Of a DNA stretch of 64,000 bases, positions 1-8,460 are shown piece after piece (position 1 is the stretch's first letter; the number at the start of each line of letters is the position of its first letter). Source of the DNA: Candidatus Defluviilinea gracilis (GTDB lineage Bacteria > Chloroflexota > Anaerolineae > Anaerolineales > Villigracilaceae); NCBI GenBank assembly GCA_016716235.1, contig JADJWS010000001.1:682001-746000 (forward strand), given 5' to 3'. A program made the position numbers and the translations under genes. The notes beneath the pieces are model-generated. The model searched no databases. It saw nothing but the letters and a program-made list of their open reading frames with translations, and had not been told where the DNA came from.

Positions 1-1
1 G

Positions 2-67
2 GGCAACACCGGCGCGTTCGAATACTGGACGTATCTGTTCGGCGCTTTCTTGAACGCTCCTCAATAA
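2..67 (+). CDS. C-terminal end of an upstream protein, probably an ABC solute-binding protein (partial)
   Basis: The second frame is open from the window edge and ends with TAA at 65-67. It gives a 21-residue tail rich in aromatic residues (ending FGAFLNAPQ). Two peptide-permease genes follow, and the next unit downstream has the order binding protein, permease, permease. This tail is therefore probably the end of the binding protein of the first unit. That identity is inferred from context only; the visible residues carry no diagnostic motif. Confidence 0.5.
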   Translation, partial: GNTGAFEYWTYLFGAFLNAPQ

Positions 68-102
68 GCCTTGTGCTGGTTCTGTAAGACCAAATGAACG
101 AT

Positions 103-138
103 CCCCGACAGGGATGACAACACATCCCTGTCGGGGTT
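103..138 (+). terminator. Intra-operon hairpin after the first binding-protein gene
   Basis: A perfect 12-bp stem (103-114 with 125-136) encloses a 10-base loop and is followed by TTTATC. The weak T-run suggests an attenuator or mRNA-stabilising hairpin rather than a strong terminator. The same GACAGGG/CCCTGTC core recurs after the second binding-protein gene. Confidence 0.6.
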
Positions 139-151
139 TATCAAAATATCC

Positions 152-1231
152 ATGACAACGTACATTCTCCGCCGTTTCTTCCTTAGTATTCCCGTTCTTA
201 TTGGTATATTATTTGCCACCTTTGCGCTGGCGCGTTTGATCCCTAGTGATCCATGCCGCGCGATGTTGGGGGAAAAAGCCACCGATGAGGTCTGCGATCA
301 ATTCCTCAAACGCCATGGTTTAGATAAACCGATCCCCGTTCAATTCGTTGTGTACATGGGCGAAGTGTTGCAAGGCGACTTTGGAACATCGTTCCGCTTT
401 TCGTTGCCGGTGACAGAGATCATTATTCAACGCCTGCCGATCACCGTTGAACTGGCATTTTCGGCGTTGATGTTGAGCATGATCGTTGGAATCTCATTGG
501 GGATCATTTCCGCGGTCCGTCACAACTCATGGGTGGATGTTGTGACCATGTTGTGGGCAAACATCGGCGTTTCGATGCCGGTCTTCTGGCTGGGGTTAAT
601 GCTGGCGTACGTTTTTTCACTCACGTTAAAAGACACACCATTTCAACTGCCTCCATCGGGGCGTCTCTCTCCGGGGTTGATCCCTGCCCCATTCTATGAA
701 GTGTGGAAGCTGCAGTTGACGGAAGGAACCTTCGCTTTTACGGCGGCAGATTTTATTTCTCGAATGCATATTTTCAACAGTCTTCTTTCCAGCGATTACA
801 AAACATTGAAGGATGCCGTTCAGCACATGATCCTGCCGGCGCTTGCGCTTTCGACCATACCCACCGCCTTGTTCGCGCGGATGACGCGCTCCTCGATGCT
901 CGAAGTATTAGGGCAGGATTACATCCGCACGGCGCGCGCCAAGGGATTAAAACAGAGAGTGGTCGTTTTGAAACATGCGTTGCGGAACGCCCTGCTACCT
1001 ATCGTCACGGTTATTGGCTTGTCGTTAGGCAGTTTGCTCGGCGGCGCAGTGTTGACCGAAACCGTGTTCAATTTAGCGGGCGTCGGGCGCATTTTATACG
1101 AAGCCATCACTGCCCGCGATTATGGGATCGTACAGGCGTTCACGGTAGTGATCGCGGTGTTCTTCGTGATGTTGAACCTGCTCGTCGATCTCTCTTACGC
1201 GTATCTTGACCCGCGCATACGGTTGAATTAA
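152..1231 (+). CDS. Peptide/nickel ABC transporter permease, DppB/OppB type
   Basis: This 359-residue inner-membrane permease has an N-terminal transmembrane segment, the typical DppB start (TTYILRRFFLSIPVL), a periplasmic stretch and a BPD_transp_1 core. The EAA loop that docks the ATPase is visible near residues 250-275 (EVLGQDYIRTARAKGL). The tail DPRIRLN is characteristic of the family. It should form a heterodimer with the DppC-type protein that starts 2 bases after its stop. The length is normal for the family. No ATPase genes are in the window, so the pump must borrow them from elsewhere. The substrate cannot be read from the sequence; oligopeptides are the usual cargo. Confidence 0.93.
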   Translation: MTTYILRRFFLSIPVLIGILFATFALARLIPSDPCRAMLGEKATDEVCDQFLKRHGLDKPIPVQFVVYMGEVLQGDFGTSFRFSLPVTEIIIQRLPITVELAFSALMLSMIVGISLGIISAVRHNSWVDVVTMLWANIGVSMPVFWLGLMLAYVFSLTLKDTPFQLPPSGRLSPGLIPAPFYEVWKLQLTEGTFAFTAADFISRMHIFNSLLSSDYKTLKDAVQHMILPALALSTIPTALFARMTRSSMLEVLGQDYIRTARAKGLKQRVVVLKHALRNALLPIVTVIGLSLGSLLGGAVLTETVFNLAGVGRILYEAITARDYGIVQAFTVVIAVFFVMLNLLVDLSYAYLDPRIRLN

Positions 1232-1233
1232 TC

Positions 1234-2184
1234 ATGGTAGCCAATATCCCAAAACTAGATGCAGAAGCGGTTTCACTCGAATCAGTCAGTCTGTGGAGCA
1301 TCACACGCAGCAGGCTCCTCCGCCGCAAGTCTGCTGTTGTTGGCATGGTCATTCTGGGAATCTTGATCTTCGTCGCGTTGACTGCCCAATGGCTGGCGCC
1401 GTACGATCCTACGAAATCCATGCTGGATATAAAAGATTATGCCGGGGAAACGCAAAAACGATTGCCGCCCTGCATTCACGCATTTGGTTGCCCGAAAGAA
1501 AATCCGCAACATCTCATGGGGCTGGATGGAAACATCCGTGATGAATTCAGCCGCATGTTATACGGCGCGCGCTTAAGTTTGGTGATCGGCTTTTCCACGG
1601 TCACATTTTCCATTTTGGTTGGCACACTTTTGGGCGCGTTGGCTGGTTACATGGGTGGATGGACGGATAACATCATTATGCGCGTGATGGATGTTCTGCT
1701 GGCGTTTCCGTCGCTGTTGTTAGCCATCGCCATCGTCACGGTTCTGGGACCTGGACTGGTCAATGCCTTGCTTGCCATTGGCATTGTTTCGATCCCGGCG
1801 TATGCGCGTGTGATGCGCGGCAGTGTGCTTTCAGTGCGCGAGATGGATTACGTGTCTGCCACGCGTTCTTTGGGGGGAAACACGTACGAAATTCTCTTCA
1901 GACGCATCCTCCCCAACGCGTTGACGCCGTTGATCGTGCAGGGGACTTTGGGAATTGCCTCTGCCATTTTGGAGACGGCGGCTCTTTCGTTCCTCGGGCT
2001 GGGGGCGCAACACCCGACGCCGGAGTGGGGCTCGATGTTGGGCGCAGAGCGCAATCAGGTGTTCACCGCGCCGCATCTTGTTTTCTATCCCGGACTCGCG
2101 ATCATGTTAACCGTCCTTGCTTTCAACCTGCTCGGCGATGGTCTGCGCGACGCGCTCGACCCGCGCCTGGCGCACGTCAGTTAG
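1234..2184 (+). CDS. Peptide/nickel ABC transporter permease, DppC/OppC type
   Basis: This 316-residue partner permease begins 2 bases after the previous stop, so the two are almost certainly co-translated. It has the short cytoplasmic N-terminus of OppC proteins and a first membrane helix at about residues 35-55. A periplasmic segment contains HLMGLDGNIRDEFSRMLYGA, the usual 'G-T/D-x-x-GRD' region in slightly altered form. The EAA loop is MDYVSATRSLGGNTYEILFR, and the tail is LLGDGLRDALDPRL. It completes the membrane channel of the first transport unit. Confidence 0.93.
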   Translation: MVANIPKLDAEAVSLESVSLWSITRSRLLRRKSAVVGMVILGILIFVALTAQWLAPYDPTKSMLDIKDYAGETQKRLPPCIHAFGCPKENPQHLMGLDGNIRDEFSRMLYGARLSLVIGFSTVTFSILVGTLLGALAGYMGGWTDNIIMRVMDVLLAFPSLLLAIAIVTVLGPGLVNALLAIGIVSIPAYARVMRGSVLSVREMDYVSATRSLGGNTYEILFRRILPNALTPLIVQGTLGIASAILETAALSFLGLGAQHPTPEWGSMLGAERNQVFTAPHLVFYPGLAIMLTVLAFNLLGDGLRDALDPRLAHVS

Positions 2185-2292
2185 AGAACGCCGAAGTCGC
2201 GTATCAAGCCGCCCGTCGGAAGGATCGTCTTCATCCGCTGGCGGAAAGATGATTGCTATTTCATTTTTCAGCGTCCAAAAAAATTACTTTTG

Positions 2293-2321
2293 TTGATTAC
2301 GGATCAAGCCTAATGTATATA
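2293..2321 (+). promoter_or_regulatory. Candidate sigma-70-like promoter for the second peptide-transport unit
   Basis: TTGATT at 2293-2298 and TATATA at 2316-2321 are separated by 17 bases in the 221-base gap before the binding-protein gene. The leader would be about 78 bases. An AGGAGG-like element at 2324-2329 and a second one just before the chosen ATG are also present. The assignment rests on similarity to consensus only. Confidence 0.45.
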
Positions 2322-2405
2322 GCAGGAGGTTGCCCGGCACAGATGTCTCTCTACCCGTTTACCCACGCATCGAAAAACCGAATCCATCTTTCTTGGAGGA
2401 GAAAC

Positions 2406-4124
2406 ATGAAACGAAACCTGTATGTTTTACTGTCCCTGCTTGTACTTGTGAGTATGACACTGGCGGCATGTGGTGGAGGCGCCGAAACCGAACCCCCAGC
2501 CGTGGCAACCGAACCGGCGGCGCCCGAAGCGACAGAACCCGCCGCCACCGAACCGGCGGCGCCCGTTCAGAGCGGTATCGCGGTCGTGACCTTCGTACAA
2601 CAACCAACCACGCTCAGCCCTCTCTATCAAACTCAATGGTTCTCGAGCATTACCACGCAACTGTGGTTGAAAGGCTTGTGGTCGTTCGACTCAGATAACA
2701 ACCCAGTCCTCGATATTGCCGCCGAACTGCCCACTGCCGAGAACGGCGGTATGAGCGCGGACGGTATGACTCTGACGATCAAATTGCGCGACGATGTTCT
2801 GTGGAGCGACGGCGAACCCGTGACCGCGAATGATTTCGTCTTTACCTATGAGATGTTCGTGTCGGATAAGAATGTCGTGAGTAGTACTTACCCTTATGCG
2901 GATTATGTGACCAGCATGGAAGCGCCCGACGATCACACGCTCGTGGTGAACTTCAATGCCCCGTTCGCCGCCTGGTTGACCACGTTATTCAATACCGGTG
3001 TCTTGCCGGAACATGTGCTGCGCCCGGTGTTCGAAGCGGACGGCACGCTCGATAACGCGGCGTGGAATACCGCGCCGACGGTCGGTGTCGGTCCGTTCGT
3101 GTTCAAAGAATGGGAAACTGACAGCCACTTGATCTTCGAAGCGAACCCGAATTGGATTCACCCGGCGAAGTTGCAACAGGTGTTCATCCGCATTGCGGAC
3201 GATGCCGCGCAAGAGGTTGCCATTCTGGCAGGCGACACGGACATTGGGACTTTCCTCGATTGGTCGCAAGCCGATGCCATCAATTCGAGCGGCAAAGCAA
3301 AATTTGTGACGCAACCGTCCGGCTACGATGAAGGCTGGTTTTTGAATTTCGATCCTGAAACCGCTCACCCCGCCATGCTGGATGTGAATGTGCGCAAGGC
3401 GATCGTCATGGCGACCGACCGCGAAAAGATCGTAAACGACCTGCTCGGAGGACTGACGACCGTTCCCGCCACGTTCTGGGACAGCACTCCCCCATATGGA
3501 AACCCCGACATTTCACCTTATCCCTACAATGCGGAGGAAGCGGGTAGCCTGCTCGATACGGCTGGCTGGGTTGATTCCAATGGCGATGGCACGCGCGATA
3601 AAGACGGCGTGGAACTGGTTCTGCGCTACATCTCGAACCAGCGTCAGTTGCGCAAGGATGTGCAAGCCGTTGTCCAACAGATGTGGGCGCAGGTCGGCAT
3701 CGGTGTCGAATTAGTGAACTATGGCGACGATTTCTTCAACAGTTACGCGGACGGCGGACCGATTGCTACCGGCAACTATGATATTGCCGAATGGTCGGAC
3801 GTGACCAGCTTCCCCGACCCGGAGCAATCCTCTTACTGGCTGTGCTCGCAAGTTGTGGGACCGGATAACCCGGACGGCGGAAACTGGCAAGGCTACTGCA
3901 ACCCCGAACTGGACGCGTTATTCGACCAGCAAGCCACCGAGACCGATCCGGAAGCCCGCAAGCAACTTTATTATCAGATCGGGCAGATCATGTTCGACGA
4001 AGTGGTCTGGGTGGGCATGTGGAAAGACCCCGACCTGTGGGCTGTAAGCAACCGCCTGCAAGGAGTGAAATTCTCCGGGGCATCGCCATTCTGGAACGCA
4101 AACGAATGGTCGATTAGCGAGTAA
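2406..4124 (+). CDS. Peptide ABC transporter substrate-binding lipoprotein (SBP_bac_5 family)
   Basis: This 572-residue lipoprotein captures peptide-like solutes outside the membrane and hands them to the two permeases that follow. The ATG at 2406 was chosen because GGAGG precedes it and it opens a clean lipoprotein signal (basic MKRN, hydrophobic core, lipobox LAAC with Cys22). The longer frame reaching 2253 has no signal peptide at its front. A Pro/Ala/Thr/Glu-rich tether follows at about residues 28-55. The SBP_5 body includes LSPLYQTQWFSS, the domain-I region SADGMTLTIKLRDDVLWSDG and VRKAIVMATDREKIV. It is the first gene of the second unit. Confidence 0.93.
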   Translation: MKRNLYVLLSLLVLVSMTLAACGGGAETEPPAVATEPAAPEATEPAATEPAAPVQSGIAVVTFVQQPTTLSPLYQTQWFSSITTQLWLKGLWSFDSDNNPVLDIAAELPTAENGGMSADGMTLTIKLRDDVLWSDGEPVTANDFVFTYEMFVSDKNVVSSTYPYADYVTSMEAPDDHTLVVNFNAPFAAWLTTLFNTGVLPEHVLRPVFEADGTLDNAAWNTAPTVGVGPFVFKEWETDSHLIFEANPNWIHPAKLQQVFIRIADDAAQEVAILAGDTDIGTFLDWSQADAINSSGKAKFVTQPSGYDEGWFLNFDPETAHPAMLDVNVRKAIVMATDREKIVNDLLGGLTTVPATFWDSTPPYGNPDISPYPYNAEEAGSLLDTAGWVDSNGDGTRDKDGVELVLRYISNQRQLRKDVQAVVQQMWAQVGIGVELVNYGDDFFNSYADGGPIATGNYDIAEWSDVTSFPDPEQSSYWLCSQVVGPDNPDGGNWQGYCNPELDALFDQQATETDPEARKQLYYQIGQIMFDEVVWVGMWKDPDLWAVSNRLQGVKFSGASPFWNANEWSISE

Positions 4125-4140
4125 CTCAACAAACGAAATG

Positions 4141-4178
4141 GCGGACAGGGCGATCCAACAAGTCACCCTGTCCGTCGC
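4141..4178 (+). terminator. Intra-operon hairpin after the second binding-protein gene
   Basis: GCGGACAGGG at 4141-4150 pairs with CCCTGTCC at 4166-4173, giving at least 8-9 bp around a 15-base loop. A T-containing stretch (TTTGTTTC) follows. It sits at the same place as the hairpin at 103-138, between a binding-protein stop and a permease start. That suggests it lowers permease expression relative to the binding protein. Confidence 0.55.
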
Positions 4179-4202
4179 TTTGTTTCAACACAGGCGGTCG
4201 TC

Positions 4203-5234
4203 ATGGTCAACTACATCCTTCGGCGTGTCCTCCAGTCCATCCCTCAGCTCTTCCTGATCAGTCTGGTATTGTTCCTGTTGATGCAGGCATTCGGCGACCC
4301 GATCGCTTCGCTGGGAGTGCGCACGCCTCCGAAACCTGCCGACAGAGAGCGCCTCCGCCGCCAATTGGGGCTGGATCAACCCGTTTATGTTCAATATGTA
4401 GTGTGGCTCGCCGGCAATGATTGGATGAAGATCGACATGGATGGGGACGGCATTCCTGAAACGCCGGGCAAGCGCCTGGGCGTGTTGCGCGGCGACTTTG
4501 GAAATTCGCTCATCAACAAACGCCCCGTTTCCGAACTGGTTACCGAACGGTTGCCCAACACTTTGCTTTTGATGGGAGTGGTGGAGATCGTCATCATTGT
4601 TTTTTCGCTTGCCTTCGGGGTGTATTCGGCAGTGCGTCAATATTCGTTATTCGATAACCTGTTCACCGGGTTCTCATTCATCGGTTACGCCATGCCAATT
4701 CCCCTGTTGGCATTATTGCTCATGTACTTATTCAGCATCAATTTCAAAGAATGGGGCTTGCCGTACCTCCCCACGGTCGGCATGTTCGACCCGCAGGTGG
4801 GGCGCACACCTGGGCAGATCGCCCTGCACATGATCCTGCCGGTGGTTTCCCTCTCGATCATCAGCATTGCCGGGTATAGTCGTTACGTGCGTTCCTCCAT
4901 GTTGGAAGTGCTCGGCTTGGATTACATCCGCACCGCGCGCGCCAAAGGATTGCAAAAGCACATCGTCGTCATCAGACATGCCTTACGTAATGCGACACTG
5001 CCGTTCGTCACGCTCATCGGTCTGGATATTCCCTTTCTGCTTGCCGGCGCCGTATTGACCGAAACCATCTTCGCCTGGCCCGGCACCGGGCGGCTGTTTG
5101 TCACATCCATCTCCCAATCGGATTTCCCGGTATTGATGGGTATCTTAATGATGACCGGTTTGGCGGTGGTGTTTTTTCAACTCGTTACCGACATCGCCTA
5201 CTCGTTCCTCGACCCGCGCATCCGAATCGCATAA
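4203..5234 (+). CDS. Peptide ABC transporter permease, DppB/OppB type (second unit)
   Basis: This 343-residue membrane permease is paralogous to the protein at 152-1231. It opens MVNYILRRVLQSIPQLF and has an EAA loop (EVLGLDYIRTARAKGLQKHI) almost identical to that of the first unit. It ends FLDPRIRIA. The periplasmic insertion near residues 70-95 (NDWMKIDMDGDGIPETPG) has a calcium-loop-like acidic stretch that the first paralogue lacks. The start ATG lies 78 bases after the binding-protein stop. It pairs with the permease 15 bases downstream. Confidence 0.92.
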   Translation: MVNYILRRVLQSIPQLFLISLVLFLLMQAFGDPIASLGVRTPPKPADRERLRRQLGLDQPVYVQYVVWLAGNDWMKIDMDGDGIPETPGKRLGVLRGDFGNSLINKRPVSELVTERLPNTLLLMGVVEIVIIVFSLAFGVYSAVRQYSLFDNLFTGFSFIGYAMPIPLLALLLMYLFSINFKEWGLPYLPTVGMFDPQVGRTPGQIALHMILPVVSLSIISIAGYSRYVRSSMLEVLGLDYIRTARAKGLQKHIVVIRHALRNATLPFVTLIGLDIPFLLAGAVLTETIFAWPGTGRLFVTSISQSDFPVLMGILMMTGLAVVFFQLVTDIAYSFLDPRIRIA

Positions 5235-5249
5235 CCGGGAGATGCCCGC

Positions 5250-6236
5250 ATGACGACCATCACACTCCCTGAATCATCAGCCCTCGAAGGTATGAAAAAC
5301 CAACCGCTCACCCCCGGTCAATTAATGTGGCGCAGGTTCCGCAAGCATAAAGCCGCGCTCTTCGCGCTCGGCGGGATGATCGTATTGCTCCTCTATATTT
5401 GGATGGGAGGGCTGGTATTCTCGCGCGGCATTTGCGCCCCCACCGGCGAATTCCTAACCGCCGAGGCATACGCCAATTGCAACGACACCGCGCAGAAGCT
5501 CCAGCCGCCCTCGCGCGAGCACCCGTTTGGCACCGACACGATCGGGCGCGATATTCTTGCCCGCACCATCTATGGCGGGCAGATCTCGCTCACCATTGGT
5601 ATTTTTGCCGTGATCGTTGAGGTGGTTGTGGGCGTGTTGGTCGGCGCGATCGCGGGATATTTCGGCGGATGGGTGGACGACGTTCTGATGCGCATTACCG
5701 AGGCGATGCTCATTATTCCCAGCCTGTTCTTGTTGATCGTCCTATCGAAAGCGCTCGGCGGGAGCGTCCCCGAGATTCAATTCCTCGGGCGCGCGTTCAG
5801 TGGGAGCGTGGTGGTCATCATCCTCGTCATCGGGTTCACCAGTTGGATGTATCTCGCACGTATCGTCCGCGCCAATGTGTTGTCGTTGAAAGAAATGGAT
5901 TACATCTCCGCCTCGCGCGCCCTCGGCGTTTCAGACGCGCGTATTATCTTCAAACATCTTTTGCCCAACACCATCGCCCCGATCATCGTCTCCTCCACGT
6001 TGGGGGTCGCCAACGCCATCACCAGCGAAGCCTACGTCAGTTTCCTTGGTCTCGGTGTGCAGACTCCCACCGCGAGTTGGGGCAACATGCTGGATAGCGC
6101 GGTGAAGTATTTGCAAACCGCGCCGTGGTTATGGCTTTTCCCGGGGTTGATGATCATGCTGACCGTGTTGTGCATCAACTTCATTGGCGACGGTCTGCGC
6201 GACGCGCTCGACCCGCGCAGCGCAAGGAATATTTGA
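5250..6236 (+). CDS. Peptide ABC transporter permease, DppC/OppC type (second unit)
   Basis: This 328-residue permease closes the second transport unit. It has the cytoplasmic N-terminus with PGQLMWRRFRKHKAALF, a first helix at about residues 33-52, and the OppC signature EHPFGTDTIGRDILARTIYG. The EAA loop reads MDYISASRALGVSDARIIFKH, and the tail is FIGDGLRDALDPRS. Unlike the DppC of the first unit, it keeps the standard FGTDxxGRD motif, so the two units are diverged paralogues rather than recent copies. Confidence 0.93.
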   Translation: MTTITLPESSALEGMKNQPLTPGQLMWRRFRKHKAALFALGGMIVLLLYIWMGGLVFSRGICAPTGEFLTAEAYANCNDTAQKLQPPSREHPFGTDTIGRDILARTIYGGQISLTIGIFAVIVEVVVGVLVGAIAGYFGGWVDDVLMRITEAMLIIPSLFLLIVLSKALGGSVPEIQFLGRAFSGSVVVIILVIGFTSWMYLARIVRANVLSLKEMDYISASRALGVSDARIIFKHLLPNTIAPIIVSSTLGVANAITSEAYVSFLGLGVQTPTASWGNMLDSAVKYLQTAPWLWLFPGLMIMLTVLCINFIGDGLRDALDPRSARNI

Positions 6237-6279
6237 TCGAAAAGCCCGTCCCTCGGTTTACGGAAACTCACGCGCTCAC

Positions 6280-6306
6280 CTCCCGGATATAATGACCGGG
6301 AGTTTT
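6280..6306 (+). terminator. Hairpin terminator of the second transport unit, overlapping a TATAAT
   Basis: CTCCCGG (6280-6286) pairs with CCGGGAG (6296-6302) and is followed by TTTT. The loop contains TATAAT (6288-6293), so the same bases may serve as the -10 element of the following lipoprotein gene. No good -35 is visible at the right spacing. Confidence 0.5.
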
Positions 6307-6330
6307 GACTCTCATCGTTAGGAGGATAGG

Positions 6331-7128
6331 ATGAAACACAAGGGATTGTTCGGTTTTACGGTTTTCGTATTGTGCCTCTCCCTGGCAGGTATGTCGTGTG
6401 GGTTCTCAGACGTGTCTACTTTTTTCGCCACAGAGACCCCCACGCCTACACAAACCTTCACGCCAAGTCCCACCCCCACTCCCAGCGCGACCCCTACACA
6501 AACGCAGTCTCCCACGCCAGCGCCGACAGGAGTCGAAACCCATGAAGGCTCAGGCGGGACTACAGTGTTCATCGACTACGACAACAAGTTTCAACTCACC
6601 CTCCCTTCTGACTGGTTCATTATCCCTCTCAGCGCAAAGGATATCACCGAGATTCTAAACAGCATGGCGGAGGAGAATCCCGAACTGAAAGCGTCAGCCG
6701 ACGCGTTCAAAAATCTCGATCCGGATGTCATCCGCGTGATCGCCGTCAATAAAGATTCGAAATACGTTGTAAAGGGATTTAGCTCCAATTTGACCATCAC
6801 CGCCGTCAAGGATAAATTTTTGGCTGGGTTGCCAGTCTCGTTCGTCACAGGGTTCCTCGAGGAGGAGATGGAAAAGAACGGTGTGACAATCGTGGAAATG
6901 GATGAACTGGCGATTACCAGCGCAAGCGGCGTGGAAATCGGCGTCATGGAATTTATTCAAGATACGCCCACTGCCACTGGCGGCACAATTTCCGCCCAAT
7001 CGCATATGCTCGTTTTCCAGACCAGCGGCGCCTTGATCATGGTCCAACTCGTCACGCCCAAAGAATTCGCCGGGGAACTCTTCCCGATCATGGACGACAT
7101 CGCCGAATCCATAACACTACTCAAATAA
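6331..7128 (+). CDS. Lipoprotein of unknown function with Thr/Pro-rich spacer
   Basis: This is a 265-residue exported lipoprotein. It has a basic start, a hydrophobic core and lipobox LAGMSC with Cys23. A low-complexity Thr/Pro/Ser linker follows at about residues 35-70 and probably spans the wall. The C-terminal globular part (about 75-265) begins with a PsbP-like phrase, FQLTLPSDWFIIPL, followed by alternating strands and helices. AGGAGGATAGG precedes the ATG. It is monocistronic. No enzymatic motif can be seen, and the PsbP/DcrB-like comparison is only a guess. Confidence 0.75.
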   Translation: MKHKGLFGFTVFVLCLSLAGMSCGFSDVSTFFATETPTPTQTFTPSPTPTPSATPTQTQSPTPAPTGVETHEGSGGTTVFIDYDNKFQLTLPSDWFIIPLSAKDITEILNSMAEENPELKASADAFKNLDPDVIRVIAVNKDSKYVVKGFSSNLTITAVKDKFLAGLPVSFVTGFLEEEMEKNGVTIVEMDELAITSASGVEIGVMEFIQDTPTATGGTISAQSHMLVFQTSGALIMVQLVTPKEFAGELFPIMDDIAESITLLK

Positions 7129-7334
7129 AATCCATCTACCGGGTAGTTTTAAGCGGGGTACAGATGGACTTTTCAGAGCATCTTTCCAAAAATCTGCGTT
7201 CGCCTCTGCGATGGGAACGCCGCCGTCGCTTCGTGGTCAAATTGTTGCTCGTAGAGGGTGGAGAGATCAGATTCGGTGGCGGGACGGAGGAGGATGGGCA
7301 TGGTGGGAGTATAACTGCAACTTGTTGGGTGTTG

Positions 7335-7340
7335 TATAAT
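7335..7340 (+). promoter_or_regulatory. TATAAT box just upstream of the DNA methylase gene
   Basis: A perfect TATAAT lies 16 bases before the ATG at 7357, implying a transcript leader of about 10 bases. No clear -35 is visible. The 228-base gap before the methylase (7129-7356) otherwise shows no convincing gene. Confidence 0.4.
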
Positions 7341-7356
7341 CTGCTACAGAGAAACG

Positions 7357-8385
7357 ATGCTGAAACAAAGACAGGAACACCTCAAAGCGGAATTCAAGCA
7401 GGCATTGACTGAATTCGTTGAAACTTTCAAGGATCATATCTCCACGCCTGATAATCAATGGACAGTAAAAGTTCCGCCCTTGAAATGTCAGGGAATCAAA
7501 ACCAAGTTGGTCGAATGGATTAAAGACCACGCTCTTCTCGATGAGAATGGGACATGGATCGAACCTTTCATGGGCTCGGGCGTTGTTGGCTTCAATATGC
7601 GCCCTCAACGTGCAATTTTTGCTGATGTTAACCCGCATATTATCAACTTCTACAATGCCATCAAGAAAGGCAATATCACAATAGGAATTGCCAAAGAATT
7701 TCTGGAGAAACAAGGCGCATTACTGAAAGAAAAGGGCGAGGATCATTATTACGAAGTTCGAGAGCGTTTCAATCAAACTGGCAATCCTTTGGATATGCTC
7801 TTTTTGAACCGCGCTTGTTTCAATGGAGTCATGCGATTCAACAAGAAGGGCGAATTCAACGTTCCTTTTGGGCATAAACCCGAACGATTTGCAAAAGCCT
7901 ACATTACCAAGATCGCAAATCAAATTAAATATGTCGCCGATGCGCTGAGTCAATATGATTGGAATTTTGTCCCTCAAGATTTCAAGACGACGATTTCGTC
8001 TGCATCTGCAAATGATTTTATCTATTGCGATCCGCCCTACATTGGCAGGCATGTGGATTACTTCAATTCGTGGTCAGAGCAGAGCGAGCAGGAGCTTTAC
8101 GATGCGCTCGCTTCAACACATGCAAAATTCATGCTTTCCACATGGCACAGCAATCAATATCGGGCAAATCCTGCCGTTGATAAATACGCTACTCGTTTCA
8201 CTATTTTGACTCGTGAGCATTTTTATCACGTTGGCGCCAGTGAGAAGAATCGCAATCCCATGTTGGAAGCAATTATTCTTAACTACAATCCATTGCCACA
8301 AATAGAATTTCAAATGGAAAGGCAAATGGCTTTGTTTGAAAAATCGCAAAAGGATGATTATGTGGTTCCTGTGCTGAAAAGTTAG
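7357..8385 (+). CDS. DNA adenine methylase, Dam/D12 class (orphan)
   Basis: This 342-residue protein transfers a methyl group from S-adenosylmethionine to N6 of adenine in a specific DNA site. The AdoMet motif EPFMGSG is at residues 69-75 and the catalytic DPPY at 225-228. That order with a target-recognition region between them is the alpha (Dam) class. The motif RACFNGVMRFNKKGEFNVPFG, typical of D12 enzymes, lies near residue 150. No restriction endonuclease gene is adjacent, so it looks like an orphan regulatory or protective methylase. The gene appears AT-richer than its flanks, consistent with transfer. The recognition site cannot be read. Confidence 0.9.
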   Translation: MLKQRQEHLKAEFKQALTEFVETFKDHISTPDNQWTVKVPPLKCQGIKTKLVEWIKDHALLDENGTWIEPFMGSGVVGFNMRPQRAIFADVNPHIINFYNAIKKGNITIGIAKEFLEKQGALLKEKGEDHYYEVRERFNQTGNPLDMLFLNRACFNGVMRFNKKGEFNVPFGHKPERFAKAYITKIANQIKYVADALSQYDWNFVPQDFKTTISSASANDFIYCDPPYIGRHVDYFNSWSEQSEQELYDALASTHAKFMLSTWHSNQYRANPAVDKYATRFTILTREHFYHVGASEKNRNPMLEAIILNYNPLPQIEFQMERQMALFEKSQKDDYVVPVLKS

Positions 8386-8408
8386 ACGCTCGATTTGAGC
8401 GTCTTTTT
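8384..8408 (+). terminator. Rho-independent terminator after the methylase gene
   Basis: AGACGCTC (8384-8391) pairs with GAGCGTCT (8397-8404) across a 5-base loop, and five T follow the GAGCGTC arm. It overlaps the methylase stop codon. Confidence 0.85.
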
Positions 8409-8417
8409 ATCTTCAGT

Positions 8418-8460
8418 TCGCTATCTAATTCTCCAATCCTCTAATTCTCTCCTCCTTCCC
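8418..8460. repeat. Pyrimidine-rich 7-8-base repeat tract before hutI
   Basis: Degenerate units of the type CTCTAAT/CTCCAAT run up to the hutI start. The same tract type precedes dnaE (28234-28270) and the gene starting at 41260. No Shine-Dalgarno sequence is present between the tract and the ATG. Confidence 0.6.

Noticed and set aside
2253..2405. N-terminal extension of the peptide-binding lipoprotein
   Set aside because: It would bury the lipoprotein signal, and ATG 2406 has a strong ribosome site.
7164..7412. 82-codon plus-strand open frame before the methylase
   Set aside because: It runs into the methylase gene in another frame and has no ribosome site or motif. The region is better read as untranslated leader.
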